Of a stretch of DNA of 64,000 nucleotides, positions 1 to 8,524 are shown piece after piece. Within the stretch, counting starts at the first letter, position 1; every line of letters starts with the position of its first letter. The position numbers and the translations under genes are program-made. Origin of the DNA: G965222505 sp965222505 (GTDB taxonomy: Bacteria; Bacteroidota; Rhodothermia; Rhodothermales; DATKEJ01); assembly GCA_965222505.1 (NCBI GenBank), contig OZ244956.1, positions 4,588,001-4,652,000 of the forward strand, read 5' to 3'. The notes under the pieces are model-generated. The model did no database searches. It was not told where the DNA came from and was given only the letters and a program-made list of their open reading frames with translations.

Positions 1-467
1 CTAACGACCTCAAAACCGCCTGTTGATCTAATGGTCAACACGGCCTAGAAAACCTGATACCCTTTACCAGGAATACCGGGCAAAAAATATCGCTTTTGCC
101 CGCCGTGCAATTACCTGTAATATCCCTGCTTTGATTTTTGTGTGCACGCCTTACACGAGCGCCTAGCTCAACCTTTGCACAGCAAAACCAAAGCACCATG
201 ATAAGGTGTTGTATGCAGCGCACACTGCATTCGCATTTCCTATAGCCGTAACGGTCCATTGCTACGGCAGCAAGAAATAGCCTGTTAGGCTAGGGATGCA
301 TGGGAGTTTGCCATTACGCTATGGCTATGCATCACGTCTGTGAAAGACGTACATCCACCCAGGTTGTATCTACCCTGGTTTTTAAATAGTAGGTTTTCAT
401 TTACACAATCAGCTGAAGAAGTGTTGGTTGTATCCTGCATTTATTGACCTTCTAGCCCTTTACCGAA
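1..467. other. Leading non-coding region
   Basis: No convincing gene is seen in these 467 bases. They hold one copy of the long palindromic repeat (127-209). Positions 29-47 match 35776-35794 in inverted orientation at 18 of 19 bases, possibly mobile-element ends. The rest is presumably the leader and promoter of the T9SS client gene starting at 468, but I cannot assign a promoter. Confidence 0.6.
127..209 (+). repeat. Long palindromic repeat, copy 1
   Basis: The arms TGCTTTGATTTT (from 127) and AAAACCAAAGCA (184-195) pair with one A-C mismatch. A second pairing block is TGTGCA with TGCACA. A short hairpin follows, CACC (194-197) with GGTG (205-208), sharing bases with the long stem. The core is homologous to the copies at 6526 and 8525, with identical 20-nt spacing between conserved blocks. 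An ATG at 213 opens only an 11-codon reading frame, which I do not call a gene. Confidence 0.75.
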
Positions 468-2009
468 ATGAAAAGCAACATCTACACATCCAATCCTGTT
501 TGTATAGCCATTTGCATTGTATGGTCTGTGTTGATGATGGGCGGAATGCACACGCCAGTTTTGGCGCAGCCGGATAAAGATGCTGCATTTCTTAAAGTGT
601 CCACTAATTGGACGCAAACCGTTGACGACTGTGTAACAGGAGACAACCCATCCGGTATTCCAGGATCGGCTACGGGTAAAGCACCCGATGCAACCGGCGG
701 AACTGGTAATGTTGTTTGTGACGACTGGGAAGTGGATCGTTACGAAAGACCCCTCACGAGTACGCAGCAGGATTACCAGGCCTGGCAGGACCTCGTCGAA
801 GCACGTGCCTATTCATCTAACGATTGGTGGTATTACTGGATTGAAGTCTACGGCATCAATGCGGGCAATCTGGAAGGCACCTTCCTCATTGAAGCCGATT
901 TTGGTGATTTCGGTGGGACGGATTGTTCCGACTACATATTTTGGAGCAATGACCCCACCTCCAATATTGTAGGGGAGGTCGGGCGCGATGCCTGGAGTGA
1001 GAAGGGCATGGACTCGTTCTTCGATTCAGACAATTCGGGTACCAATAATGTGGGCGGACAAAGCACCTGCTACAGGGCCGATTTCCTTGATGGCAACAAT
1101 TCGCAAGGTGGAGACGGCTTCGAAACACAAGGCCCAAAAGAGGGGAGTGGAGACATCTATGGCATGATACCCGACGGGGAAGGCGACAAGGTCGTTATCA
1201 TCGCGGTACGCAAATCGGCCCTGACGTATCCCACCAGTACACTCGCACCTCCTACCGAGTATGACTGGCGGGCCTGGACAAACCAGCAGAGCAACAGCGG
1301 TTCCTATTACCAACCCAACGATGAGTACGACATGGCATCTGGTCAAGTTGGGAGCCCGTATCCCGGAGATGCCACCTATCCGACAGGCGGTAACATTAAG
1401 GAACTCGACAACACAGGTATAGCTACGTTCATCGTGCCCGGTCCGCTTCCTGTAGAGATGAATGCGTTTTCGGCAGCGGTAGATGGGCAGGATGTGGCCT
1501 TGCACTGGCAAACGGCCAGCGAGACCGACAATGCCGGTTTCGAAGTCGAACACGCCGCACCCGGCCTCAGCTTTACCAATATCGGCTTCGTCGAAGGCGC
1601 GGGAACCACACAGGCCGCACAGACCTACCGGTTTGACGTAACCGACCTTGCACCGGGCCGCCACGCCTTCCGGCTCAAACAAGTCGATTTCGACGGCACC
1701 TTCGCCTACACCGATGTGGTAGAGACTGAAGTTGAGGTAGCCGGTACGTTTTACCTGAGTTCGGCCTATCCGAATCCGTTCAATCCGCAAGCGACGCTGC
1801 AGATGGCCGTCCGTGAGACCCAGCATGTAGCCGTTGGTTTGTACAATGTCCATGGCCAGTTGGTGCAGCATTTGTTTGCCGGTACGTTGGAGAAAGACCA
1901 GACGCAGACGTTGCGTTTAGACGGTGCGTCCTTGCCCAGTGGGATGTACCTGATCCAGATGCGCGGTTCGGATTTCACGGTGAGCCGTACGGCAGTACTG
2001 AGCAAGTAA
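468..2009 (+). CDS. Exported T9SS type A sorting domain protein
   Basis: This is a 513-aa secreted protein of unknown substrate. Residues 1-33 form a Sec signal peptide ending VLA-Q. The N-terminal 300 residues are rich in Asn, Asp, Gly, Trp and Tyr, as in surface beta-sandwich domains, and I do not recognise them. Residues about 325-425 are the adaptor common to Rhodothermota T9SS clients (PVEMNAF, LHWQTASETDNAGFEVEH, FRLKQVDFDGTF). The last 85 residues are the sorting domain with AYPNPFNP and a terminal beta-strand ending TAVLSK. By family knowledge it crosses the outer membrane by T9SS and is anchored or released. The start gives a clean signal peptide. The function of the N-terminal domain is unknown. 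Confidence 0.85.
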   Translation: MKSNIYTSNPVCIAICIVWSVLMMGGMHTPVLAQPDKDAAFLKVSTNWTQTVDDCVTGDNPSGIPGSATGKAPDATGGTGNVVCDDWEVDRYERPLTSTQQDYQAWQDLVEARAYSSNDWWYYWIEVYGINAGNLEGTFLIEADFGDFGGTDCSDYIFWSNDPTSNIVGEVGRDAWSEKGMDSFFDSDNSGTNNVGGQSTCYRADFLDGNNSQGGDGFETQGPKEGSGDIYGMIPDGEGDKVVIIAVRKSALTYPTSTLAPPTEYDWRAWTNQQSNSGSYYQPNDEYDMASGQVGSPYPGDATYPTGGNIKELDNTGIATFIVPGPLPVEMNAFSAAVDGQDVALHWQTASETDNAGFEVEHAAPGLSFTNIGFVEGAGTTQAAQTYRFDVTDLAPGRHAFRLKQVDFDGTFAYTDVVETEVEVAGTFYLSSAYPNPFNPQATLQMAVRETQHVAVGLYNVHGQLVQHLFAGTLEKDQTQTLRLDGASLPSGMYLIQMRGSDFTVSRTAVLSK

Positions 2010-2257
2010 GTCCTGTTACGCCGTCTTGGCCCATACGACCTTGTGGAAATGCACAAGATCAACGACAAGCGGCCTAACATCAGATGGTAAGTATTCTCTG
2101 TCTGAAGGCATTGAACCGCTGGTCCACAACGGCATAGGCCCCTATACGACGCGGACGGCATCACCAGGGTGAGATACCCATCGTTTGCCGCCCGTTTTTT
2201 GGGCCCGCCTTTGGCACACCAGTCCCCTAGACGATCAAGGAGACTGGTGCGCAAATC
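2010..2257. other. Convergent intergenic region
   Basis: This gap lies between two convergent T9SS client genes. The only clear structure is the hairpin at 2217-2249. No gene is seen. Confidence 0.5.
2217..2249. terminator. Hairpin between convergent genes
   Basis: CACCAGTC (2217-2224) and GACTGGTG (2242-2249) form a perfect 8-bp stem with a 17-nt loop just beyond the stop of the minus-strand gene. There is no strong T tract, so it may be a factor-assisted terminator or a transcript-end stabiliser. Confidence 0.4.
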
Positions 2258-4237
2258 CTATCGGTGCAACACAATCTTTTGAACGGCTGAAAAGTCAATG
2301 CCTTTGAGTTCAAGCACGTACATACCACTGGACAAACCCGAGGCATCAATACGCGAGGTTTCAAGTGTATTGGCCTCAACCATACCTTCGAAGACTGTGC
2401 GTATCACCCGTCCGGTTACGTCATAGAGCACGAGCGAAACGGGCTGCCGCCCGGCTACAGCAAAACGCACCGTCGTCTCAGGGTTAAATGGATTCGGATA
2501 GGCCGGCTCAAAGTGATAGCGCGCCGGCACTTCGATAACGGCTTCCACCTCACTGCTATACCCAAAGGCCCCATCAAAGTCCACCTGCTTCAACCGGAAC
2601 AGGTGCCGACCTGGGTGCATGGCTTTTGCGCGGTAGCTGTAGTGCTGCGGATCCATACTGGTCCCGGCTCCTGTTACGAAACCGATCTCCTCCCACTGTG
2701 ACTGGCTGGTGTAGTGTTCGACGGCGAATCCAACGTTGTCCTGTTCGCTACGCGTCTGCCAGGTGAGCAAGACGTCTTGCCCCTCAACTTTTGCTTCGAA
2801 AGCACCCAACTCAACGGGTAGGGGTACCAGACAATCGCCATAGAAATCAACTTCGCCCATGAGGAGCTTGTCCAGCGGTGGGCCAAAATTGATGTCATAG
2901 TCGATCATGTAGGCCGTCGACAATACGTTGGCTTGCGTCAAGGCACCCGTGGGGGCGATCTGCATGCCGTAGTAGTACGCCGCAGGCGGCCCACCATCAA
3001 AACGAAGTCCATCCCCTGAAGCGAGAATGGACCCTTCGCACGTTCCGACGTTACCGCCGGCATCGTAGGCATAGGCATAGGCCGCACCGTTTGCGTTGGC
3101 CCCCATGATCCCTGCACCGACTGCGTGCTCGAATTCCTGGGTGCCGGTAGCAATGTTGTACTGGAACAACCTGGCCCCATGAGCTTCTGGGTACATCAGC
3201 GGGGCCTGTTCGCTCATCGTGCGCTCTGACACCAGAATCTTTGTGCCGTCGTCGTTGATGTCAAGATCGGAAACCGGATTCGAAGCAATTTGTGAGCCGT
3301 TGTTCGGATCGTTCCAGGTGGGCATGGCAAATTCAAGCTGCGCTGAGCCTGGGATGAACTCACCTGCGGCTGTAAGGCCGACAGACCAAACTTCGTTGGC
3401 CTCTGCTGCTTCCTGGGTGCCGCCGTTACAACCTCCGTCACCAAAATCCGTCGGGCAATCTTCCCACCATACACTATAGAAGAGTCGGTTGGAGGCCACG
3501 TTGTACGTGACAGCCCATACGCGGCGTCCCCTTGGGGTCCAGCCTTGCGCAGGTACGTCTGCAATGGTCGAAAGCGAGGCGGCCCCTCGGCCGGCAACAC
3601 CGTGGTCAAACGTTGAAGCCGTAGCCCCGGCGCTGGTAACCCGGTAGATGAGCCCATCATCGAAGTTGCTCACAAAAAACTGATTGCGGATCTTGTCGTA
3701 GGCTAGTTGCCCGAGACCTGGATAGTAATCGACGGTGCTTTCGGTAAAGATGGCATTGGGCAGCGTTGCAAACGTCGAGATGGAGCCGTCTGTGGCGTCG
3801 AGCTTATAGATGGCCCCACCGCCCCCTGGGCCAAACTCGGAGGCCTGTCCTGTAGGTACGGGCGAGTTGGGCACGGTCGGATAGATGCCGGCTGCCGCAA
3901 CGTAGATATTGCGGTCGTTGTCGAGTTCTACGCCATAGACGGTCCCCAACCGGGCGTGTGTCCATTCTTGCCCCGGATTGGCCTCGTTGTGGTTCATCGG
4001 AGGAGCCCAGTTGACGCCGGGAGTGGCACCGTTGCCGGCAGGGTCCCGGATGTCGATGATGCCAACAACGTAGCCGTCGGGATCAATCGCACCGCCGTTG
4101 TCGTCGGCCTCACAGGTGACCACGGCAAAGCCCGGCTGTACAAGTTGGGCATGGATCTTGGTCGAAATACAGAATACAAAGACGATGAGGAGCAAGCACC
4201 GTACATAGGTGCCGCTCGGGGTGTGGGGGAAGAACAT
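2258..4237 (-). CDS. Exported propeller-like T9SS client protein
   Basis: A 659-aa secreted protein. I chose the ATG at 4237 because AAAGGAGG lies 7 nt upstream and the start gives a signal peptide (residues about 1-29, ending IHA-Q). A longer in-frame start at 4321 would add an unlikely leader. The body, residues 30-460, has repeated strand patterns (GTVYGVELDNDRNIYVAA, GGGAIYKLDATDG, FFVSNFDDGLIYRV) typical of beta-propeller or SMP-30-like proteins, but I do not assign an activity. The adaptor (PVELGAFEAKVEGQDV, DNVGFAVEHY) and a sorting domain (AYPNPFNPETTVRFAV, ending QKIVLHR) follow. It faces the preceding gene and presumably shares the terminator region. Its role is unknown. Confidence 0.85.
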   Translation of the reverse strand: MFFPHTPSGTYVRCLLLIVFVFCISTKIHAQLVQPGFAVVTCEADDNGGAIDPDGYVVGIIDIRDPAGNGATPGVNWAPPMNHNEANPGQEWTHARLGTVYGVELDNDRNIYVAAAGIYPTVPNSPVPTGQASEFGPGGGGAIYKLDATDGSISTFATLPNAIFTESTVDYYPGLGQLAYDKIRNQFFVSNFDDGLIYRVTSAGATASTFDHGVAGRGAASLSTIADVPAQGWTPRGRRVWAVTYNVASNRLFYSVWWEDCPTDFGDGGCNGGTQEAAEANEVWSVGLTAAGEFIPGSAQLEFAMPTWNDPNNGSQIASNPVSDLDINDDGTKILVSERTMSEQAPLMYPEAHGARLFQYNIATGTQEFEHAVGAGIMGANANGAAYAYAYDAGGNVGTCEGSILASGDGLRFDGGPPAAYYYGMQIAPTGALTQANVLSTAYMIDYDINFGPPLDKLLMGEVDFYGDCLVPLPVELGAFEAKVEGQDVLLTWQTRSEQDNVGFAVEHYTSQSQWEEIGFVTGAGTSMDPQHYSYRAKAMHPGRHLFRLKQVDFDGAFGYSSEVEAVIEVPARYHFEPAYPNPFNPETTVRFAVAGRQPVSLVLYDVTGRVIRTVFEGMVEANTLETSRIDASGLSSGMYVLELKGIDFSAVQKIVLHR

Positions 4238-4491
4238 GGAAGCCTCCTTTGGTTGTGTCCCTTCTGTCCTGCCGGTTTGCCTCCCGCATGGTAAGGGAAC
4301 AGTTATTATCTCATCGGACACGGTGTCCGGTTAATGTCTCTATTGCCTCTCCCAAGGCCAGAAAACTGCAAAAAGGTACAAAACTTGGATCAAAGCTGCT
4401 TAGCTCATTTGGAGTATTCGAGCATTTTAATTGATTCTTTGAACCGGGCCTAGGTGTTTAGTCCCACATTTGGATGCTGCACTGTGCCTTC

Positions 4492-4536
4492 GGTACGGAC
4501 TTCACGGTGAGCCGTATGGCAGTACTGAGCAAGTAA
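4492..4536 (+). pseudogene. Relic 3' end of a T9SS client gene
   Basis: The 45 bases including the TAA stop match the last 45 bases of the first gene (1965-2009) at 42 positions. They encode GTDFTVSRMAVLSK against GSDFTVSRTAVLSK. Upstream similarity stops at once. This looks like the tail left after deletion or recombination of a paralogous T9SS client gene. Confidence 0.7.
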
Positions 4537-4554
4537 TTACTCACCCTAAACGAG

Positions 4555-4598
4555 AAAAGCCCCTTTACCGGATGACTAGCCAGTGAAGGAGCTTTTTT
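4555..4598. terminator. Bidirectional hairpin terminator
   Basis: AAAAGCCCCTTTA pairs with TGAAGGAGCTTTT with few mismatches. The stem ends in T residues on the plus strand and in AAAA, read as TTTT, on the minus strand. It can end transcription both of the relic T9SS tail on the plus strand and of the phosphofructokinase gene on the minus strand, whose stop is at 4616. Confidence 0.7.
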
Positions 4599-4615
4599 AG
4601 GATTGCGTGTGCCGG

Positions 4616-5812
4616 TTACGATTCGCTTGTCATGATGAACGTCGGCAGGTGTTGGAACGACTTGTAATTGGGCCGCAGGCGTTCGGTGTTGTAGTATTTC
4701 TCTACATCCACCACCTTGTGCGGGCCATGAACCACATCCAGGGGGACGCAGTCGTATTTGCCGTTGCGGAGGCACACCAGCTGCCCTGTATGGCCCCGCA
4801 GGATCAGGTCCAGGGCGAGGTTGCCGAAGGCCATCGGCACGACGGAATCCAGGGCATCCGGATTTCCACACCGGACGAGGTAGCCCAGCCGCTGGTTGAC
4901 CACGTTGATGCGCCGTCCGTTGTTGTATTTGGGCGAGAGTTCCTTGAGTTGCCGGGCTACGGCATCCCCGATGCCGCCGAGTTTTTTGTGGCCGAACATG
5001 TCGGCTTCACCCCCTTCAAAGTGCATGCCACCTCCTTTCATTTTCGCACCTTCGGAAATGAGCACGACGGAATATTTGCTGGGGTTACGGTTGCGGTCGT
5101 ACACCATCAACGCGGTAAGCTGTTCAATGTCGAATTCATGCTCGGGGATGACGCATCGGCCAGCTGCACCGGCCATTGTAGGGAGCAGGGCCGAGAATCC
5201 GGCATAGCGACCAAACACTTCAATCACCAGAAACCGTTCGTGTGAGCCAGCCGAGGTACGCAGGGTATGTGTCAACTCGATGGTGCGGGTCACACAGGTG
5301 CCGAAGCCGATGCAGTAGTCGGTGCCGGGTACGTCATTGTCCATCGTCTTGGGAATGGCAACTGATTTGAAGCCTTCCTTGTGCAGCCGGTGGGCGTAGC
5401 TGAGGGTATCGTCCCCTCCGATGGGAATCAGGTAGTCGATGCCCAACCATTCCAGGTTTTTGAGAACGTGGGGCGTGACGTCGTTGATTTCGTCTGTGTA
5501 GACGTCCCGCAGGTGAGGGGGCACCAGGGTTTGGGGCAAACGGCTGGGCCGGGTGCGGGAACTGTGGAGGAACGTCCCGCCGGTCCGGAAGGCACGGTTG
5601 ACGATGTCTTCGGTCAAGTCCTGGACGCATTCGCTGTTGTCTACGGCGTTATCCGGGACGAGATCAACCAGCCCCGCCCAGCCCCGGCGCAAGCCGATCA
5701 CGCGATACCCTTCACGGAGTGCGCGGACGGTGACGGCGCGGATGGCCGGGTTCAGGCCGGGGACGTCGCCCCCGCCGGTCAAGATGCCGATGGTTCCTTT
5801 ATATTTTGCCAT
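4616..5812 (-). CDS. pfkA: Phosphofructokinase, probably PPi-dependent
   Basis: A cytosolic 398-aa enzyme of the PfkA family that phosphorylates fructose 6-phosphate in glycolysis. The nucleotide-side loop LTGGGDVPGLNPAIR is at residues 11-25. The phosphoryl-donor loop reads GGDD (132-135) instead of the GGDG of ATP enzymes. The catalytic loop reads PKTMDND (154-160), with Lys where bacterial ATP enzymes have Gly. In studied PFKs this Asp/Lys pair goes with pyrophosphate instead of ATP as donor, which would make the step reversible. The length is longer than the 320-aa E. coli enzyme. The start ATG has no strong ribosome site. It is monocistronic, with the terminator at 4555-4598. Confidence 0.9.
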   Translation of the reverse strand: MAKYKGTIGILTGGGDVPGLNPAIRAVTVRALREGYRVIGLRRGWAGLVDLVPDNAVDNSECVQDLTEDIVNRAFRTGGTFLHSSRTRPSRLPQTLVPPHLRDVYTDEINDVTPHVLKNLEWLGIDYLIPIGGDDTLSYAHRLHKEGFKSVAIPKTMDNDVPGTDYCIGFGTCVTRTIELTHTLRTSAGSHERFLVIEVFGRYAGFSALLPTMAGAAGRCVIPEHEFDIEQLTALMVYDRNRNPSKYSVVLISEGAKMKGGGMHFEGGEADMFGHKKLGGIGDAVARQLKELSPKYNNGRRINVVNQRLGYLVRCGNPDALDSVVPMAFGNLALDLILRGHTGQLVCLRNGKYDCVPLDVVHGPHKVVDVEKYYNTERLRPNYKSFQHLPTFIMTSES

Positions 5813-6061
5813 GGGTGGTGTCGAAAGAATGAGAAAGGGATAACATGCAACATACTACGCCCAAACGTAGAACGATCAAGGAAAATAACACGTGGTCGTG
5901 CGGAAACGCTAAATCGGAATAAAATCGGAAGCGCTTTTTTTCAAGGAGATTCAAGGAATCCCGAGGGAATTTTCAATACGACGGAAAAAAGTGTGGCGCA
6001 ACGTGGCATCCGCCTACGCATGTAGGACCAAACAACCTGAAATCCTATACCTCAACCATCG
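5813..6061. other. Divergent promoter region
   Basis: These 249 bases separate the divergent phosphofructokinase and prepilin genes, so promoters for both must lie here. I cannot assign boxes with confidence. Confidence 0.4.
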
Positions 6062-6529
6062 ATGCAACATCCGGCACCTTTCGCCAACCCCACCCCACGT
6101 TCCCGTTTTCAAGGCCTCCACTCGGAAGCCGGCTTTTCCCTGACCGAACTCCTGGTGGTGCTGGTCATCATCGGCATTCTGGCGCTCCTTGCCATCCCTC
6201 GGTTCCTGGGCCTGACGACGCGCGCGAAAGCCTCCGAAGCCAAAGCCAACCTGAGCCACATCTATACCCTGCAACAAACCTACTATTTCGAACACGACCG
6301 CTACGCCGAAACCCTCGAACAACTCGGCTACGATCCCAATCCGCTGGTCACGGAAACCACACCGAGCGGTGCGCGAGGTGGGGCGTATTACCGCATCTCC
6401 ATCGACACCGCCGATGAGGCCACCTTCACGGCCCGCGCGGAAGCCGTCGTCGATTTCGACAAGGACGGCCAGTTTAATGCCTGGCAAATCGACCATCACC
6501 GCGCCCTCCTAGAAATCACCCCGGATTGA
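6062..6529 (+). CDS. Type II/IV prepilin, GspG/PilA-like
   Basis: A 155-aa prepilin. A 24-residue leader ends in Gly24, followed by the class III processing site G|FSLTELLVVLVIIG. Glu is at position 5 of the mature chain, and a hydrophobic helix extends to about residue 50. By family knowledge a prepilin peptidase cleaves after Gly and N-methylates the Phe. The globular part is short, with alternating Lys/Glu helices and a C-terminal strand region. It is the first gene of a six-gene plus-strand cluster of pilus or type II secretion components, and its position and length suit a major pseudopilin. Its stop codon overlaps the start of palindromic repeat copy 2. Confidence 0.88.
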   Translation: MQHPAPFANPTPRSRFQGLHSEAGFSLTELLVVLVIIGILALLAIPRFLGLTTRAKASEAKANLSHIYTLQQTYYFEHDRYAETLEQLGYDPNPLVTETTPSGARGGAYYRISIDTADEATFTARAEAVVDFDKDGQFNAWQIDHHRALLEITPD

Positions 6530-6601
6530 CTTTTTGTGTGCAAGAGTTACCCTATCGTTTTCCTCAACCTTTGCACAGCAAAATCAAAGAGCCATTATAA
6601 G
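6526..6601 (+). repeat. Long palindromic repeat, copy 2 (degenerate)
   Basis: It shares CCCTATCGTTTTCCTCAACC and the flanking TGTGTGCAA and TTTGCACAGCAAAATCAAAG blocks with copy 3 at 8525. The 5' arm is damaged (TTGACTTTTT in place of TTGATTTTT). The short downstream hairpin is lost (GCCATTATAAGA). It overlaps the prepilin stop codon and forms the leader of the prepilin peptidase gene. Confidence 0.75.
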
Positions 6602-6624
6602 AATATTTCGCACCCTGCAAAAAA

Positions 6625-7083
6625 ATGACTTTGTCCCAGACCATTCTCGGCGTTTTGTTAATTATAGCAGCCTACATCGACTATCTGAAGCACATCGTGC
6701 CCAATCGGCTGATTGTTGTCGGTGGTCTGCTTGGTGTTATGCTGATGGGGTGGGGAATACTTGGGTGGCAAGAAGGTCTGATGGGGGCGTGTTTCGGTAC
6801 CGGGGCTTTGTTGGGGATACGCACTCTGGGATATGTGCTTTACCGGGTGCCGGGGATGGGCATGGGGGATGTCAAGCTGGCGGCCGTGGTGGGGTTGTTC
6901 CTCGGTGGGCACGTGTTGTGGGTGCTTTGTTGGGCGGTGGGGTGTGGGGCTGTCTGGGGCATATGGGGGTGGTGTTTCGGTGCTCGCCAGCGGCTGGCCC
7001 GGCGGCCTTTTGCCCCCTGTATCGCCGTGGGTGCGGTACTGCAAGGATTGGTCCCCTTGTCAATGACAGAGGTGGGGCTATGA
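6625..7083 (+). CDS. Minimal prepilin peptidase, A24 family
   Basis: A 152-aa inner-membrane aspartic protease that cuts prepilin leaders. The two catalytic aspartates are visible: Asp19 in YIDYLKHIVPNRL and Asp82 in GMGMGDVKL, the family GxGD motif. About five hydrophobic segments fill the rest. It consists only of the catalytic membrane domain and lacks the N-terminal zinc/N-methylation domain of PilD/GspO (usually 260-290 aa in total), so methylation may be absent or done elsewhere. Its stop overlaps the next ATG by the ATGA pattern, so the two are translationally coupled. Its substrates are presumably the neighbouring prepilins. Confidence 0.88.
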   Translation: MTLSQTILGVLLIIAAYIDYLKHIVPNRLIVVGGLLGVMLMGWGILGWQEGLMGACFGTGALLGIRTLGYVLYRVPGMGMGDVKLAAVVGLFLGGHVLWVLCWAVGCGAVWGIWGWCFGARQRLARRPFAPCIAVGAVLQGLVPLSMTEVGL

Positions 7084-8519
7084 GAGGATATGATAACAGG
7101 TGGATGCTGCCTTGTAAGGAGACGACCGGTTCTGCACTGGTGACGGCTCTGGTGCTGGTTTCCGCGGCCCTGGTGCTTACTGGTATAGCACTTGCCGCCT
7201 ATTTGATGCGGTACAAATACATTCAGCAGGACGTACATCACACCCAGGCCCAGTACATTGCGGAAGCCGGGTTGTTTAGCGTGGTCGATGGGTTGCAAAG
7301 GCAACCGGCTTGGCGGCCATCGGATAGCCTGCTCGCGCTGCCGGATGAGACGCAGAGCCGGGTGGATGTCACACCTTATGGTGGGTACCTCTGGGTACGT
7401 TCAACCGCTACAGCCGGACGCAGCCGGTATACCTCCCGTGCATTGGTAGGGCAAGCGCCCACAACCTGGTTCAATCAGGCGCTGGTCCTGTGGGACCGCT
7501 CCGATTCCGGCATTCATCTGAATGGCCGAACCTATATCACCGGAGACCTGTCCATTGTTGCGCCGCAAGGTCGTGAGATCGACACCCTGGATGCCCAGAT
7601 CGACGGGGAAGGATTCTCTGGCCAGGTTGCAGGCCATGTAGCCCGGTTTGATAGCCTCAACTTGGGTTGGCGGGCCGATGTGTTTCTGGAAACGCTGGCC
7701 TGGTGTGATCGCCTGCTCGCTGATCCACATGTTGTGCCACCCAGAAGGCAGGTCCCAGGTGAAAGCCAACCCTTGCCTCTGCCTTTGGAACAGCCGAGGA
7801 TTCGCTTTGAAGGGGCTGCCCATCTGACAGAAGATGATGCCGACCTGTTCGCGGAACCGGTTACGGTAGTTGCAACGGGATCGCTTCAGGTTGATGGCGC
7901 ACTGGTCTTGCCGCTCGGTACGGTTCTAGTGGCTGGAGATTCTCTAACGATAGGTGGTTCAGTTACATGCCGGAATGGCCTGTTTTATGGGCGGAACGGT
8001 GTGGTTGTAACCGGGGAAGCCCGGTGTGGGGGGCAATGGCTTTCGCGCGGGTATATCGGCGTGCGGGTTCAGGCCTACCTGACCTATCCGTCCGTATTGT
8101 TTATAACAGGCGCTGGTGCCCAACAAGGGGGGCGAATTGAACTGACCGGGCAAGCCCAGGTGGATGGCATGATCATTCATCCGCAGACGGAGCCGCATTC
8201 GGAAACGGCCCGGCGCTTCCGGCGGGGCCGCGTGGTCATCGACCCTCAGGCCCGGTTGCGTGGAGGGGTCTACAACGGACAAGAAACAGAGTTGCACGGC
8301 CAGCTTTATGGTACACTACTCACCAACCGGACCTATTTCTATTACCAGAGTCCGCTGACACCGGGTACGCACAAGGAAAACTGGTTACGCCATGCCACGA
8401 TTCATCGTCCCGCAGTTCCCTCGCATTTTACGGTACCCCTGTGGTTCGGAGATACGCCGGAATTAACCATTATGGATTGGAACGGTCATGCCGAATCTCT
8501 GCTCCCACCCGACTCATAA
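7080..8519 (+). CDS. PilX/GspK-like pilus assembly protein
   Basis: A 479-aa protein beginning at the ATG that overlaps the previous stop (ATGA). The open frame continues far upstream (to 6534), but that part is only the other frame of the peptidase gene. Residues 12-45 read TTG|SALVTALVLVSAALVLTG, a prepilin-like helix with Thr rather than Glu at +5, as in GspK/PilX proteins. The C-terminal 350 residues contain strand repeats such as VVATGSLQVDGALVLPLGTV and GGRIELTGQAQVDGMIIHPQ, resembling bactofilin-like or beta-helix folds. It may be a minor tip pseudopilin or an exported structural protein. The C-terminal function is unknown. Confidence 0.8.
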   Translation: MRGYDNRWMLPCKETTGSALVTALVLVSAALVLTGIALAAYLMRYKYIQQDVHHTQAQYIAEAGLFSVVDGLQRQPAWRPSDSLLALPDETQSRVDVTPYGGYLWVRSTATAGRSRYTSRALVGQAPTTWFNQALVLWDRSDSGIHLNGRTYITGDLSIVAPQGREIDTLDAQIDGEGFSGQVAGHVARFDSLNLGWRADVFLETLAWCDRLLADPHVVPPRRQVPGESQPLPLPLEQPRIRFEGAAHLTEDDADLFAEPVTVVATGSLQVDGALVLPLGTVLVAGDSLTIGGSVTCRNGLFYGRNGVVVTGEARCGGQWLSRGYIGVRVQAYLTYPSVLFITGAGAQQGGRIELTGQAQVDGMIIHPQTEPHSETARRFRRGRVVIDPQARLRGGVYNGQETELHGQLYGTLLTNRTYFYYQSPLTPGTHKENWLRHATIHRPAVPSHFTVPLWFGDTPELTIMDWNGHAESLLPPDS

Positions 8520-8524
8520 ATTCC

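Larger units (their letters stand above)
4238..4615. other. Intergenic region with gene relic
   Basis: The gap holds the leader of the minus-strand T9SS client (4238 up to about 4400), a relic of a T9SS gene tail (4492-4536) and a strong hairpin terminator (4555-4598). No intact gene is seen. Confidence 0.6.

Noticed and set aside
213..245. 11-codon open frame after repeat copy 1
   Set aside because: It is too short, without conserved features, and the other repeat copies do not have an equivalent.
6534..7079. Upstream extension of the PilX-like reading frame (to 661 aa)
   Set aside because: It lies over the prepilin peptidase gene in another frame. The ATG at 7080 with ATGA coupling and a prepilin-like N-terminus is the real start.
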